Positions 1 through 12,152 are shown, counted from the first letter of the stretch. The stretch is DNA of 64,000 nt from Phoenix dactylifera (GCF_009389715.1 NC_052397.1:14828129-14892128), one strand, 5' to 3'. Made by a program: numbers and translations. Notes: generated by a model from the letters alone, not told the origin.

Positions 1-883
1 ACTTTTTGAGTATAACATAACATTTAGCAAAAGTCTTATCAATTCTATCAAGTTAAATCATTCATTATATACAAAGCCATATATATTTGCACCTTAGAAA
101 TGCAAGGAAGAGTGGGTGCAGAAGCAAGTAAGGTTGCAGGCGCATGGAAACAGATATCTTACTTGCTTCTGCTCGATTCTAGGCATATCATACCAAATTA
201 GTGTGGAACTGAGTCAGTCTGTTGGTTTGGTACCGAAACTAATCCATATTGGTCCGAACCAGTTCGAACTGAGTGGAACTGTCTAATTTTGTTCAATAGA
301 AACCATGATTAGAAGGAGAAAAAAGGACCTGAAATTTATCTCGGTACGAAGCGCAACCATGCCATACCAATTACACCATACCATATCAGTCATGTACCGG
401 TACAATACTTGGTATCGAGATTGTGGATCTTGCTAGAAAGTACTTTGGAAGCAAGTGTAGATTTGATATTCTAGAGAGTTTCTAAAGTGAGTGTATTAAC
501 CTAATAGACGCTTCTTGCTACTAAGATTTGCACCATAATATGCACATGTTCTCATTGTCCAATTTTTTGAAGGTTCCCATGTCCAACTATTGTAGATTGG
601 ACACCTAACACCTTTGTCATGTGTCCAAGTAACATTGCAAAAGCAATTTTGGGAAGGGATTAAGTGATTACAAGACAATAGTAGAGTCATGGAGTTTCTT
701 ACACTATAAGGCGATTCAGTAACTAAATCTAACCCATTCTACGGAATCACTATAACAATCACAAGTTCTGAAAAAAGTAACCTTAAAACGCATTACAAAC
801 TTAGTAACAAACAATAAAATCTCAAGAAGAAAAGAGTTCTAATATTCTTCAAAAATTGGAAGTGTATAGAGAGAGGGACTCAC
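1..883 (-). other. Presumed first intron of the 884-1375 gene, with dispersed repeat
   Basis: A GTGAGT donor at 878-883 (minus strand) opens an intron that runs off the left edge; no further coding exon is visible. Positions about 200-430 are dense in GGTACC/GGTAC and CATACC words in both orientations, which looks like an old dispersed element, but I could not fix its ends. The minus-strand open frame at 496-690 has no recognisable content. Confidence 0.45.
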
Positions 884-1375
884 CGGTCCGTAGCTGTGGG
901 GATCGACTCCATACTGCCGAACCGCCTCCTTCACCGCAAGGCTATGCGGGTCCTCGCCTCCACCACCATAGTAATATGCCGACGGGCCACCAACCCCAGC
1001 CGCCGCCGCCGCCGGCGGTGGGACCGCCCCAGGGTACGAATAAGGCACGGCATGGAGTCCATCGTAGCCCCCGTGAGCGGCGTAAGGGCAAGGGGCGTAG
1101 GTGTCCGCCGACGGGGGTCGGAGGGCTCCGGCGCCGGCGGCGGAGGGGAGGGGGGCGTCGTGGGTGGGGGTGTGGTAATGGTTAGGGTTAGGGTTGGGGT
1201 AGTAATAGCCTGCAGTGGAGGAGGAGGGCTGGGGTTGCTGGTGGTGCTGGATCACGTCAGGGTGGTGGACGTACGGCGGCGGCGCATAGTAGAGGTGGTG
1301 GTGGTGGTGGTGCACCGGAGGCGGCGCCGCCTGGGGTTCCCCCCAGCTACTGCCGTAATCCATGGGAGATGGCAT
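884..1375 (-). CDS. First coding exon (164 codons) of a His/Pro/Tyr-rich protein, gene continues off the left edge
   Basis: The ATG is at 1373-1375 and the exon stops at a strong donor (GTGAGT, first intron base 883) after exactly 164 codons, so the intron is phase 0. The open frame runs on 14 codons into the intron. The protein is low complexity: six consecutive His near residue 22, Tyr-Tyr-Tyr and Pro-Asn repeats, an Ala run and a Gly run. It ends in a more ordered, probably helical stretch containing AVKEAVRQYGVDPHSYGP. Tails like this occur ahead of RNA-binding domains in many plant proteins, but no domain is visible here and I do not assign a function. The exon is very GC-rich against AT-rich flanks, as is common for first exons in monocots. 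The remaining exons must lie at coordinates below 1. Confidence 0.7.
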
Positions 1376-1500
1376 TCAGAGAGAGAGAGACGGGAAGGAA
1401 CTCTATCTTTCAGAGTGCCCTCTCGTCTCTCGATCCTTCTACTATTCTTAGCTATTATATTTGTATTTCTTTATATTTTTTTATATTTCTTGTGTCGTAA
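1376..1500 (-). promoter_or_regulatory. Leader and core promoter of the 884-1375 gene
   Basis: On the minus strand the ATG is preceded by a CT-rich leader (a TC run at about 1379-1390). A TATA-like TATAAAA lies at 1479-1485, about 105 bp upstream of the ATG. The sequence beyond is AT-rich with an A-rich tract at 1622-1660. Assignment is by position and motif only. Confidence 0.4.
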
Positions 1501-1796
1501 TAAAACGTTAGGGGTTTGCCTCGTCGCCTTGGGGTTTGGAATGCTCAGCAAGAGATGAACAGGAGTCCTATAGTGAATAACGTACGGAGCAACCCAGCTC
1601 TTCTGGCATCCATCTTTCCAAACAAAAAACAAAAAAAACAAAAAAAAAAAAAAGAGAGGATAGAATTCCTTCTACTAATAGAAGCCATCATTCCACGAAA
1701 ATCATGGCATTTTCTCTTCTTTCTCATGAGGTCTTTCTTCTCGTCTGATAAGTTCTCTTCTCCTCGTGTGAATTTTTTTCTTTATGAAGACATCCA

Positions 1797-2570
1797 AAAT
1801 ATAATGTTCATCAGTATATATAGTCAGATGATACACATCTAACAAAATAGTTATCCAACATTCCAATACACACCTCTAAGTAAATCGATATATAATTATA
1901 AAACATAGTATTAATCAGTACACACTATATAGTCAGGTGATATGCACTTAGCAAAATAGTCATTTGGCATTCCAATCACATCTCTAGGTAAATTGATACA
2001 TAATTTTCAGCATATGGTACTTACCAGTACACACTATATAGCTAGGTGATACACACCGAGCAAAAAAGTCATCCAACATCTCAGTGTGCACCTTTTGGTA
2101 AGTCTATACATAGTTTTTCAAAATATGGTATTCACTAGTACATAGTAAATGACCAGATAACACATACTCGTCAGCTTTTACATACATACTGTAAGTTTCT
2201 TTGATACATACTCAACAATAACCTAACACATATCTCTAGGTATAGTGATATACATTTTTCAGAATATAGTGTTCATCAGTATATAATACATTGCCAGGTG
2301 ACGCACACATATTAAAATAGTCTTTCAGTATCCTAATACACTCATTCAAGTAAATCAATATACAATTTTCAAAATATGGTGTTCACTAGTATGCACTACA
2401 TGGCCAAGTAATACATACCTAGCAAAATAGTCATCTAGCGTCTTAATATACATCTTTAGGTAAATTGATACATAGTTTCCAAAATATAGTGTTCACCAGC
2501 ATACATAATATGACTAGATGATACACACTTGTCAGCTTCCTAATACATATTATAAACTTCTTTAATCCTA
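1797..2570. repeat. Degenerate tandem array, unit about 110 bp, seven units
   Basis: A recurring block of CAGTAYAC...ATAGTCAGRTGATACACA...AGCAAAATAGTCATC...CTAGGTAAAT-GATACATA restarts near 1812, 1916, 2025, 2136, 2277, 2387 and 2497. Spacings are therefore 104, 109, 111, 141, 110 and 110 bp. Units four and seven share an extra GTCAGCTT...TTCTTTRAT segment that the others lack, which suggests a three-unit higher-order period of about 361 bp. Units are strongly diverged. No open frame runs through the array. Confidence 0.8.
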
Positions 2571-4097
2571 GAAAAGAGAGATTTAGAGGAGGAAAAAGAG
2601 ACTCAGAAAGAGAAGAAATGCCTCATAAACGAGAGATGGCTTGATGAGGAAGAGCATGGATGGAGAGAGGCTTGATGAGGAAGAAGATAAGATACGGGTG
2701 GATGGCCTCTCTTCATGCATGCGATTCTTTTTCTTTTTTATTTTTTTAAAGTTATAAGATTGACGGACTCCATTAGTAGTAGGAGTCTTGTCCTCTTTAA
2801 GATGGACGTTAGAGGAAATGTGACAAAATAGGAAACCCACCCCATATAATATTCTTTGGTGCATGCACTAGAGAATTTTTGTTTGCAAGAGATTGGCATG
2901 TGCCTTAAGAGTGGTTTTCTTGGATTTTGCAACCATGGCGCATTCTTCATGATAATATAGAAACTAGGGCTATCACTCCAGCCCATTAGCCTCGTAGCTA
3001 ACCCAAACTTGACCTTGGCCAGACTCAACCGAACCCAATAAATAAACAGTTTAGGTATGGAATCAAAGTCAAATTTGCTATTGGATCAGCTTTTAATGTT
3101 TTTATATCTGACAATAACTCATAATTACCCATTTTGTTACATGCATAGGTATATACAAGAGTATATCTATTTGCCTAAGTGTGCTTATGTATATATAATA
3201 TTATGTTTATTTATATATCCTTCAACTGAAGAAATAAAAATTACTTACATGTTCGAACATATTTGAATATGCATGCACGGCTTAAGTAAGGTGCATCTTT
3301 TCAATTGTACCCACTATTATCATATAGTTAACTTCAAATGATTTTTGTTCATGATTTATTTTTTTGTACCATGTTTTGGATGTTTATAAACTTTCGAAGT
3401 ATGCATTCACTTAGCTTAATTAACTATTTTAAGATATAATATGTGGTATCCAATTGATACTTGGAGCTGATCTCCAACCGACCCAAACCCGATATGTATA
3501 TTATTATCTGAACTTGGACCTGACTTGGTCCTTCAGTGGATCAATTTGGAAGAAAAACTAGACCAAAAACCTCAACAGGTAGGGTATTGGGTTTAGTAAA
3601 GCCAAGACCTAACCCAACTAGATAGTAGCGCTATTAGACATCCAAAATTCAGGATCTTATAACAAGAGACTAGTGTGATAATGGCGGATGCTACATATTA
3701 AGGCTTTGATAAATAATGTCTCTCTCATTGTAATGGACCCAATATCGAAACCATTATTGGCTATTATAATGATGATTATGATGATTGTTAGTTCAAGATT
3801 TGCATGTATTAGAATTATCTAAGTTTAAAACAATGCTCCTTATGATGGTTAATATTTGTTATTAGGACAAGAAAAATATTAAAGATCAGCTAGCATGTCA
3901 ATTTGCAATCCGATGGCTCTATATAGCAGTTGGTGATTCATAAAATGGTAGCTGCATCCCATATGACACTACTAATCTCTTGTGCACTGCAGCACTGCAT
4001 CAATTTCCGACTGTCATGTAGAATTCGTGATTTAAAAAATAAATAGATGACTAATTTGCGTCGATACTCTTATAACAGTTAAAAAATAAATAGATGA
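2571..4097. other. Intergenic, with possible old transposon at 2960-3640
   Basis: No gene is supported. Words such as TAACCCAAACTTGACC near 3000 and GACCTAACCCAACTAG near 3610 face each other and resemble the ends of old non-autonomous elements seen in plant genomes, but I could not establish target duplications. Short minus-strand open frames at 2583-3028 are low complexity and not credible. Confidence 0.3.
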
Positions 4098-4991
4098 CTA
4101 ATTCTGCCTGACCCCTGAATGCCACTGATCAAATCTAGTCTTCCTTCCCAATTCAGCAAGACCACAATTCAGATCCTTCTTCTTGAGAGAGCCTTTCCTT
4201 GATGCCTCATATAAGTACTTGAATTCGTCGGTGTTCGAAGCATAAGCCTTTGGCTTCTTGGACTCATCATCCTTGACAACACCAATATCATCATCATCAG
4301 AAACATCAGATTCAACCTTCTTTGGCCCATCTCTCTTATCCCCATTTCTTGAAGCAATGAATTCAGATGTCTTCTTTTCCTTTCCAATCTCATCTCCCTC
4401 GGAGGCTACATCCTCCAATACCACTAAATTCTTATCAGAGGACTCGGCAATCGAGCTGATGCCACTCCAGAACCCAATGTCCCTCGACAGCATCATCAGG
4501 CTTAGTGCCACATCCTCTTGCTCCTTATCGAACTCCAACACCAACGATGATGAGGCTAGGATCAACGCCACTCGTCTCGATCTCTTTCTCCTCGGAATCA
4601 ATGCCTCATTATCAAATTGGCCTCCTGCACTCTATGAACCCTCCTGCTCCTCGAATTCTTTGTCTTGCCCTTCGCCCTCCTCCAAGTTGCGGTCGGATTT
4701 CTCTGGATGGCACCTCATGTGCCCGACGAGAGACTTCCAAGAAGGGAAACCTTTTCCACACTTCTTGCAGAGCTTGTGATGCCTCGGGGAGCCATTGCCT
4801 CTAGAATCCGATAGCTGCCAAGTCTTCTTTGGGTTCTCTCTCAAGCCATAGCCGGCTCCCACCTCGACCTCAGTCGAGGAGTTCATTGCCAAGTGGGACC
4901 TCATGTGGCCGCCCAAAGATCTCCCACAGGGAAAGCTCTTCCCACAAACTTTGCAGCAATGCTTGAGCTCCTGATCTCTCTCCATCTCCAC
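4098..4991 (-). pseudogene. Decayed ZAT-type C2H2 zinc-finger gene
   Basis: The reading frame starts at 4989-4991. Residues 13-33 form a first finger (C13, C16, H29, H33, with SLGGHM) and residues 75-95 a second (C75, C78, H91, H95, with SLVGHM). An in-frame TAG at 4632-4634 ends the protein at 119 residues. The same frame then continues downstream to a second stop at 4098 and keeps the family's conserved PRRKRSRR and EQEDVALSLMMLSRD segments. ZAT4/ZAT9-type repressors normally carry third and fourth QALGGH fingers and an EAR motif. Here the expected third finger reads FKYLYEASRKG, with Tyr and Ser where its two cysteines should be, and no later finger follows. This looks like a pseudogene. 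A short two-finger product from the first 119 codons is possible but less likely. The gene is intronless, as is usual for the family. Confidence 0.8.
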
Positions 4992-5560
4992 TGGAAACAG
5001 GGGGAAACAGGGGAGCTAACAAGATGAGATTTTGATCCAGAAAAACTATCAAAAATCTAGCGATGACAGCAAGAAGCCTATCAGATATATCAAATTCTGA
5101 TCTCTGGGTTGATCTGAGAAGAAATCAGGATAGATTTCATCTGTTTCCTTGGATCTGAGCACCACCTCTGGCTCTATTTCCGATCACTCTGTTCTCCTTG
5201 TTAGAGAGCGAGCAGAGAGGAAAGGCAGGATTTTTAGGGGGTGGGGAGAAGGAAGGAGGTTGGTAGCACTCTAAATCCCATTGTTTGTGTTGTTTTATTT
5301 CGCCTCTTTGGGAGGAGAACTTCATGCATGGAAGCAAAGTTTAAAGAAGAAAGAGAGCAAGGGTGGGAGCACGTGTACTCAACTGAGGATCCCACGCTAG
5401 CTGATCAGACGACCCAGGATCATGCCATGTGGACTTTCTGGTGTCCCACGGGTGGTGGGGATCCCTTCACCCTCACTAACTGCCCCTTTACCGGTCCTTC
5501 CCCCATCCTGTTGTCATGGGGGTAGATAATAGGGGGAAAGGCGGGGGGAGGGGGGGAAGA
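4992..5560 (-). promoter_or_regulatory. Former leader and promoter of the zinc-finger gene
   Basis: The stretch upstream of the minus-strand ATG is richer in GC than its surroundings and carries a G-box CACGTG at 5370-5375. The open frames here (5137-5337 minus, 5241-5525 plus) have no recognisable protein content. Its role is inferred only from its position. Confidence 0.35.
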
Positions 5561-6440
5561 TCAGTTATTCAGGCCGAAAACAGCAAACAGCAAGTGGCTT
5601 GTATCATGAATTGAGGCAAGTGGCAGGTAGATATTGGTTGGTTTTGGTGTGTGTGTTGTTGTAGGGAAGGTGGATCCCTGCTAATCCTAATCACTAGTCC
5701 ATTACTTGGTCTCGCGAAAAGTTAGATGAAGGAAGAGGTCAAATGTGGTTAAAATAATCTCTACCGTCTATCAGAGGGTGATGCCTATGGAATGAGGTCC
5801 ATGATGGAGGTGGGCTGAGTCATGAAGGGTGTGCTGCTGATGCTTCTTCCTCTTCTTATTTTTTTATTTTTTGGATAAGATAGACGGTTCATACATGCCT
5901 AATACGAATACATTTAATAAAATCAGAAAACAATATATTACTCAGCATGGTCGGAACAGCCGAAGAGTTAGTCCAAAGAACCCTATCCAATAAAGGGTAT
6001 GCATCTCATTATCCCAATATGGTATTCTATGAAGCCTTAGGATAACGTATTTGCATGAACTTAGGGCTACAATATTCTCTCTTTTAATTTATATTTTCTG
6101 TCTGACATATTTTGTTTTCATTTTGATAAGGAAGGCACAAAGCCTAGAAGACAATAATCAAGAATAACACTAGGATGTCTTTTCTTTTTTAAAATAAATA
6201 GTTTTTTTTTGTTGTAATTGAAGTCACTCATTAAAGAAATCAAGCAAAAAGCATATACAATGCACAAGTTAATAAAGAAAAAAAACATAATTAAAAATAG
6301 AAAAAATCGAAGGAAAAAAGTAAGAGCAGACTGTCGAGCCACCATTTAAAGAGAAAAGTAAAATTTATTTATTATACTTTGAATCATTAGATTTAACTAT
6401 ATTCTCTTTGATTTTACCTTAGTAGGATAGAAAGATAAGC
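5561..6440. other. Intergenic, nothing identified
   Basis: AT-rich sequence with homopolymer runs and no gene, RNA or clear repeat that I can support. Confidence 0.4.
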
Positions 6441-6659
6441 TTTGAGGGCAAGATCTCACCAATAATGCTTGAGGAATACTCTAGAGGATCAATGGAACTA
6501 TGTGGGGGCCCCCTCCTTTCTTGCCTTGTAGTCGGCTGAAATTGGATTGGGGCAGAGTGCACCATGGCTCACTGTTTTTGAATTTACTACAGCTGAGTAT
6601 GGATTAAAGTATATGCTAGCTCTAGTGACATATGGCCTCACACAGATCTTCCAAATAAA
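6441..6659 (-). repeat. Dispersed 219-bp repeat, copy A
   Basis: Copy A matches copy B at 11100-11318 end to end in the same orientation with only scattered differences. Both begin at TTTGAGRGCAAGATCTCACC and end at ATCTTCCAAATAAA, and the flanks do not match. Relative to copy B there are single-base indels, so copy A does not hold the open frame seen in copy B. Confidence 0.85.
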
Positions 6660-7865
6660 TATACCATGGAAGACCATGATAAGCTACATTGATCCTACCT
6701 ACATCAACAATTAAACCAAGTAGTCCATTAGAACATATATTGTTTGTGATTGAATCTCCTGGTTGATGAGAAGAGGCATCGATCATGGGGCTCATGCACC
6801 TTTCGTGTATCACAACAAAAATTGGACTTGCATAGGTTGTCCAAGTTATAACATGGCAAAATGAGTCGTCTTTAAATCAGTTTCGATAGTTTCTATCTTT
6901 GTTTGACCTACCTACATGCTTCTTATGTAATGAAAATTAATATTGAGGATTCTTTAGTCCGAAATTAATGGTCGATCCTTTTGTCCAGCTCCAAATTACC
7001 TCAGCATGTTTTTTTTATGCCTACCATGATCAATGCTTGGTAATTTGAAATGGAATATGAATCATGTATGGTGGGCATATTTGGATCCCAATTAGCATAA
7101 AAAGAGCCTGATCTATCATATAGTTGTACTAACTTTATGTCACTATTAAAAGATCAGGAGGCATATCTGTCCTGTCATATGCATGATGTTGTTGATAAAA
7201 TTATCAAAAAATTATAACAATTAATGATATACATAGAAACATGAAAAGAGTCCCTAAAATTAAAAGAAGATAAAAACCAAGCATTTTCCTTTACAGCATG
7301 GTTTGCTGTGGAATGCAAACTAGTACATTCAGTGGACCTTTCTGAATTTGATCTCAACTTTTCATGACTTATGCTAAAACTCTCTTGACTCTTTAGCTAG
7401 TATTTAAACAGCCTAATTTTTTGTTTTTTTCAAAAAAATAAATAGTCTGGTTTTTTACAGATATGAAGTATTAACCTCTGTTTTATATGATTATAATCTC
7501 TAAGATACATAAATGTCATCATAATACCTTTACAATTTCTCTGGGATCTCAATTCATAGCAATCATTATATGAATATTGTATAACAGTGCAGTAGGAATT
7601 TTCATTATTTCAGAAAATGACACCCCCATAATAACACTGGCAAAAAAATGGAAAGATCTTCAAAAGAAGTAAAATTATAATAGCCAGATAAATGTATTGC
7701 AAAGCTTATGCTATTTTATAGCACTTCATGAGCCCCCAAAGTTAGAGCTATTGCAGCTTGCTGAGTCCTTTTTTTATCCATTCTTAACCCCTGGCAATGA
7801 ACCCCATATGAAACTCCATTCTTAATAATTTAATTGCTAACATAGACTTAGGTTCAGCAGACCAA
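6660..7865. other. Intergenic, nothing identified
   Basis: AT-rich sequence. Short open frames at 6622-6813 and 7175-7357 (minus) show no protein-like composition. Confidence 0.4.
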
Positions 7866-7890
7866 CTCTCTCTCTCTCTCTATCTCTATC

Positions 7891-7957
<67 letters not shown>

Positions 7958-7983
7958 CTCTATCTCTATCTCTATCTCTCTAT
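7866..7983. repeat. Compound microsatellite (TC)n / (TCTA)n
   Basis: About 118 bp of TC dinucleotides interrupted by TA, passing into TCTA tetranucleotides and back to TCTATC units. A likely length-variable locus. Confidence 0.95.
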
Positions 7984-10900
7984 TTTAAATAGCTACTCTG
8001 TTTGGATACTAGTTTATGTTTACCCAAAACTTCTAGGCTGTACACAACATGTTCAGAAGCCAGGCAACTATGCCTGCATTACTCCAGCCCAGGCCGGCTG
8101 TTGTTCCAATAACCAAGCTATAAGTATCTCCTTAGCTAATACTTACAGCATTCTTTAACTGATTACAATTGTTTATACCGCAAACCATCAGGCTTTTTTT
8201 TATACAATATGTCATAATTATAACCTGGTTAAATTTTCTGCATTCATATGTAAACAGTACCATCACATACATGTATATATACATGGGATCATTCAGCGAC
8301 ACAAGACTTTTGTATGTCCAAGAGTCAACTAACTTTTTAGCTAATGTCAGCCCTTTAATTAAGGACTAAAATTTGATGGATAGACTAATGGTTTCCATAC
8401 TTCAAACTATGGAACCATTTGGCATTTATGTTATGTATTTGATTTGACGGGCAAGGTATAATTTCAATTCAAGGGCATATTAGATGAAACAGAATTTCCT
8501 TTATAAATCTTTCTGTAGTTTTATACATATCTTGTTGGTTTAGCCATCTTCTGACTACATGAGCTAATACATCTAATTTTCTCACATTCAGGGTGTTCTT
8601 TTCTTTTCTTTCATTCAGGGTATTGAGGGCATATTAGAATATCTGTGTCTATGTATAGATAAAGGTAATACTAGCTTGACTTTGTTATATAGGACTTCAC
8701 ATATGCTTGTTCTCATGTGCATCTTTTTGCTCATGAATGCCTGAGAAGTGAAGTGATGCCATATGATAGATAAGGCATGTCATGCACTGCCCAGTAGAGA
8801 AGCTCCAAATAATAGGGCCCCACATTGAGTAACATACTTTGGAGTCCACCAGGCATTTTATTTTCCTTCTATAATATAAGGATTAAGGAAAAATAATCCT
8901 TCCACATAATCTTGTAGAAGCTTACTTAAGAGTCAAGTCCCTCCAAGCATGATAGCTCAGGAGACAGCTTGGTGCCTCACCAACAAAAGTTGGCCTCTCC
9001 TTGTCTCTCTCTCAGGTTGTTAAATCTGCCCAACTTTAAGGTTTGTTGTTGTCCTGGGTCTTTACCTTATAGCCTAAATGCAGAGCCACCCAAACTTTCT
9101 ATCTATAGAGTAAAAGGAATAGATATTCACATCACAATCTATCCAACACCAATGAACAAAACAAGTCCTCCAATTTGATCTTATGTTTGTTTCCTTTCCT
9201 TCAATGCCATTGCCTTATGTCTTTGCATGCAACTTAAAGCTGGCCAGCTCATCTCCCCACTTACACCAGGGCAAGCTTTGATCCTATTGCTTACATTCAG
9301 GATCAAAGTATAAATGATTGAAATATCTTTCTTTGCTTTCAAGTTCAAGAAAGGCACTAACTTGGATGGAGAGCTTTAAGGATTTATATAGGGGTCTTGG
9401 ATGAATGCTTGTTTTTTACATTCCTCTTAAGCTTCAACAAGGATCTTATGTCTGGAATGAACTCCTTGACTTGCTGTCATACTTGCTGCAAAGAGCAATC
9501 CTACTATTAGCCATATTATTAATGAGATCCAAATACTTCCCAATTGAATAATTCTTAAGGCTAAAGTTCAAGCCAGCTTGTTCATGAATTTTGAATTTCA
9601 AGTGGCTATGATAGTCACAGCATAGAATTGGAACAATTCCATGGCATTTTGATGCCATAAAAAATTGGTTCATGGAGAAGCTTACAACATTGTGTTTTAG
9701 GTTTTCACTTAAGGACCAAAGAAATTCAGTTATATTAAGTAAATTTTATTAGTTAATATTGTGTTAAGAATTGTATGATTAGTTTGATTAAATAACTGTT
9801 AAAATCAATGTGATTTTCATAATTGGGGTAAACATGTCATGCATATGAAATAGTGAAATAGCTGCAAAACAAAGTTTAATTGTGAATCAGTTAACTTCAC
9901 CTATTTGTTGAACAAGAGGGGTTTTCAGATGCCCTGATAAGCTATGTGATGATCCCATGACCGTAATATAAATTGATGGAATCAAAATACCACATTCTTT
10001 TCTTTCCTCAAAAAACATACCTCACTCCTTTAATACCACATCTTCTGATGCAGACTTATTGTGTGATAATAATTTATTATTCTTGGCTTACCCATTTTCC
10101 TCTCCCTTTTCTTATCCCACCACCTAAGACAGTCATGAGACTCTATATCGAGAATAAAATATAACAGTTCTACCTGCTATAAATGTTAGGTTATCCTTGG
10201 TTCCCCTCTTCACTTCAATCTATTCTTAGTTCTCCCATTGTTTTCAGCCTAAAATTTTGCAGCTCTATTCCTCAAAGTATCATATTGCAATTTCAATTAT
10301 TCAACAGCAACTATATAAACTATACTTTTAAAATAAGAAACTATCAATTGATAGTATCATAGTGCTCATAAAGGACTTCGAATAAAATACTTTAGGCATT
10401 TTGTGTCTACTGTTTCACCAAAAAAAAAAAAGCCTTATTATACGCACTAAAAAAAAGTAAAAATTGAATCTTGTACTCCTAGAAGAAAGAATCATGCAGA
10501 AGTTTGCAGTTAAACTAAGCTCAAAGTCGCACTCTGAACTTGCCAGGGAAGCTAAAAGAAAGCAAAACAAGCCCAGTAAAATAGGTTAGTTAATAGATGC
10601 TCTTCAAAAGAGACCCCACTCCTCCCATCGTTCAGCCGAACTCAATCACTTGCTGCCATTACTCAACAACTTTTTTGTTGAGGTCTATCTCATAGAAGTA
10701 CGCAAATTAGATCAGTGATGAATTTCTAGGTTTCATCCAAAAATACTATTTTTGACAACAAAAGTTTGGTTGGTGCAACCATGAGGTAAGCAGCCAAGTT
10801 CTTTATATGGTTCTCAAGCTGATGTCTACCTAAGCTCTCAGTGTCATGGAGGCATATCTTAGCTGCTTCCAAAGTTCTTTGTGCCTAATTTACTTACCAT

Positions 10901-11099
10901 TTGAACCAGGCACCAGAACTTAGGCAAGTGGAGCTCTCCACACTAAATTCCATAGGATGAATAATGTAGATATAAATAAGTGGTGGATAGATTGGACTAG
11001 CTGAACCAAAACAAAAGCCAAACCCCACACAGCATGATAGGAGGATCCAATCAGAAAGGTGTATCTGCTGCTTTTGTACCTGTAATAAAGGAGCATTGG
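7984..11099. other. Intergenic, nothing identified
   Basis: About 3.1 kb of AT-rich DNA without a supportable gene. The open frames of 60-75 codons on both strands look random. A-rich runs occur at 10421-10432 and 10448-10460. Confidence 0.4.
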
Positions 11100-11318
11100 T
11101 TTGAGAGCAAGATCTCACCAATAATGCTTGAGAAATACTCTAGAGGATCAATGGAACCATGTGGGGGCCACTCCTTTCTTGCCTTGTAGTCAGCTGAAAT
11201 TGCATTGGGGCAGAGAACACCATGGCTCACTGTTTCTGAATTTACTACAGCTGAGTATGGATTAAAGTATAATGCTAGCTCTAGTGACATATGGGCTCAC
11301 ACAGATCTTCCAAATAAA
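11100..11318 (-). repeat. Dispersed 219-bp exon-like repeat, copy B
   Basis: This is the partner of 6441-6659. On the minus strand it holds an open frame starting at 11290 with a protein-like composition (containing YKARKEWPPHGSIDPLEYF). The frame runs into a good splice-donor-like GTGAG at about 11117 after the codons for FSSII. I do not recognise the protein. It could be an exon captured from another gene, a retro-copied fragment, or a transposon piece that happens to be open. Confidence 0.75.
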
Positions 11319-12152
11319 CGTAACCTCAGGTGTCTCATAAACAGCAACCCAAAAAAATTGTCTGAAATATTACTAAATGCTTGACAGTGCACTAATTCAG
11401 TACTAAATTTGATGTAGACTAAATACTGACATTATAGATGATCAACATTGTACCTACATTAGATTTATTCTTCTACCATTTAAGCTTATAATTAAAAAAA
11501 AATGTCTGCCATAGGTCTTGACAAGATCTGCCACAAAAAGTTCTGCGTATAGCAAGAAATTTGTTTGTGTGCATAAATCAAGTCGAATACAACACTCTAC
11601 TGAGTAAAAAAAAAAAAAAAGTTGAATAAAAGTTGATAATTTTATCTGATGATAGATCAAAATATTCTATCTAGTAGCTAAATTTAAGAAGCCCCAACTT
11701 TAGCATGCGATTAGAGAGCAATCATGGTGTGCCCATTTTTCTGCATAGAAGTGAAGTATAAATCTTATTTATGGGCATCTTCCAAGAAAGTAGCATTCCC
11801 CATTAAAATGTGCTGATACTCAACATTAAATAAAAAACAAACTTTTAATCCAGCATTACCTCTCAGGCTCCAGATAGGGTTACAAGAGCAATTCTCTCAA
11901 TCAGCGCAGCTCTCAATTTTACTCAAAGAGCATACAAAAAAAAATAGAATTTGTCTAGAATTTATGACGTGGCATCGAAGATCTTTGAACGGATACACCT
12001 AAGATTATCAATACAGTCCCTAAGGAAGGCTTCTTTTCATTAGAAGCTTGGTCCTGTTATCAACAAGGACTGTAATTATGTAGGTCTATAATAGATCTTC
12101 AGATATCTCTCTCTTTCTAATAGATAGAAATATTAACTGAAGGCAGTATTCT
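11319..12152. other. Intergenic, possibly partly plastid spacer
   Basis: No gene is seen. The last 200 bp lead directly into the psaI copy and may be the plastid accD-psaI spacer, but I cannot confirm that by eye. Confidence 0.35.

Noticed and set aside
896-1558. Plus-strand open frame of 220 codons, Arg/Val/Gly-rich
   Set aside because: It is the antisense of the GC-rich first exon at 884-1375; its composition is an artefact of GC-rich repeats.
1797-2570. CRISPR array
   Set aside because: The units are 110 bp, contiguous and degenerate in a plant nuclear context; there is no repeat-spacer pattern and no cas genes.
2583-3028. Two overlapping minus-strand open frames of 93-96 codons
   Set aside because: They are low complexity with a Lys run and a Ser run, with no domain and no splice support.
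4258-4779. Plus-strand Ser-rich open frame of 173 codons
   Set aside because: It is the antisense of the zinc-finger pseudogene, whose minus-strand frame has clear C2H2 motifs.
7866-7983. Regulatory GAGA-type element
   Set aside because: It is a long simple repeat far from any gene start; microsatellite slippage is enough to explain it.
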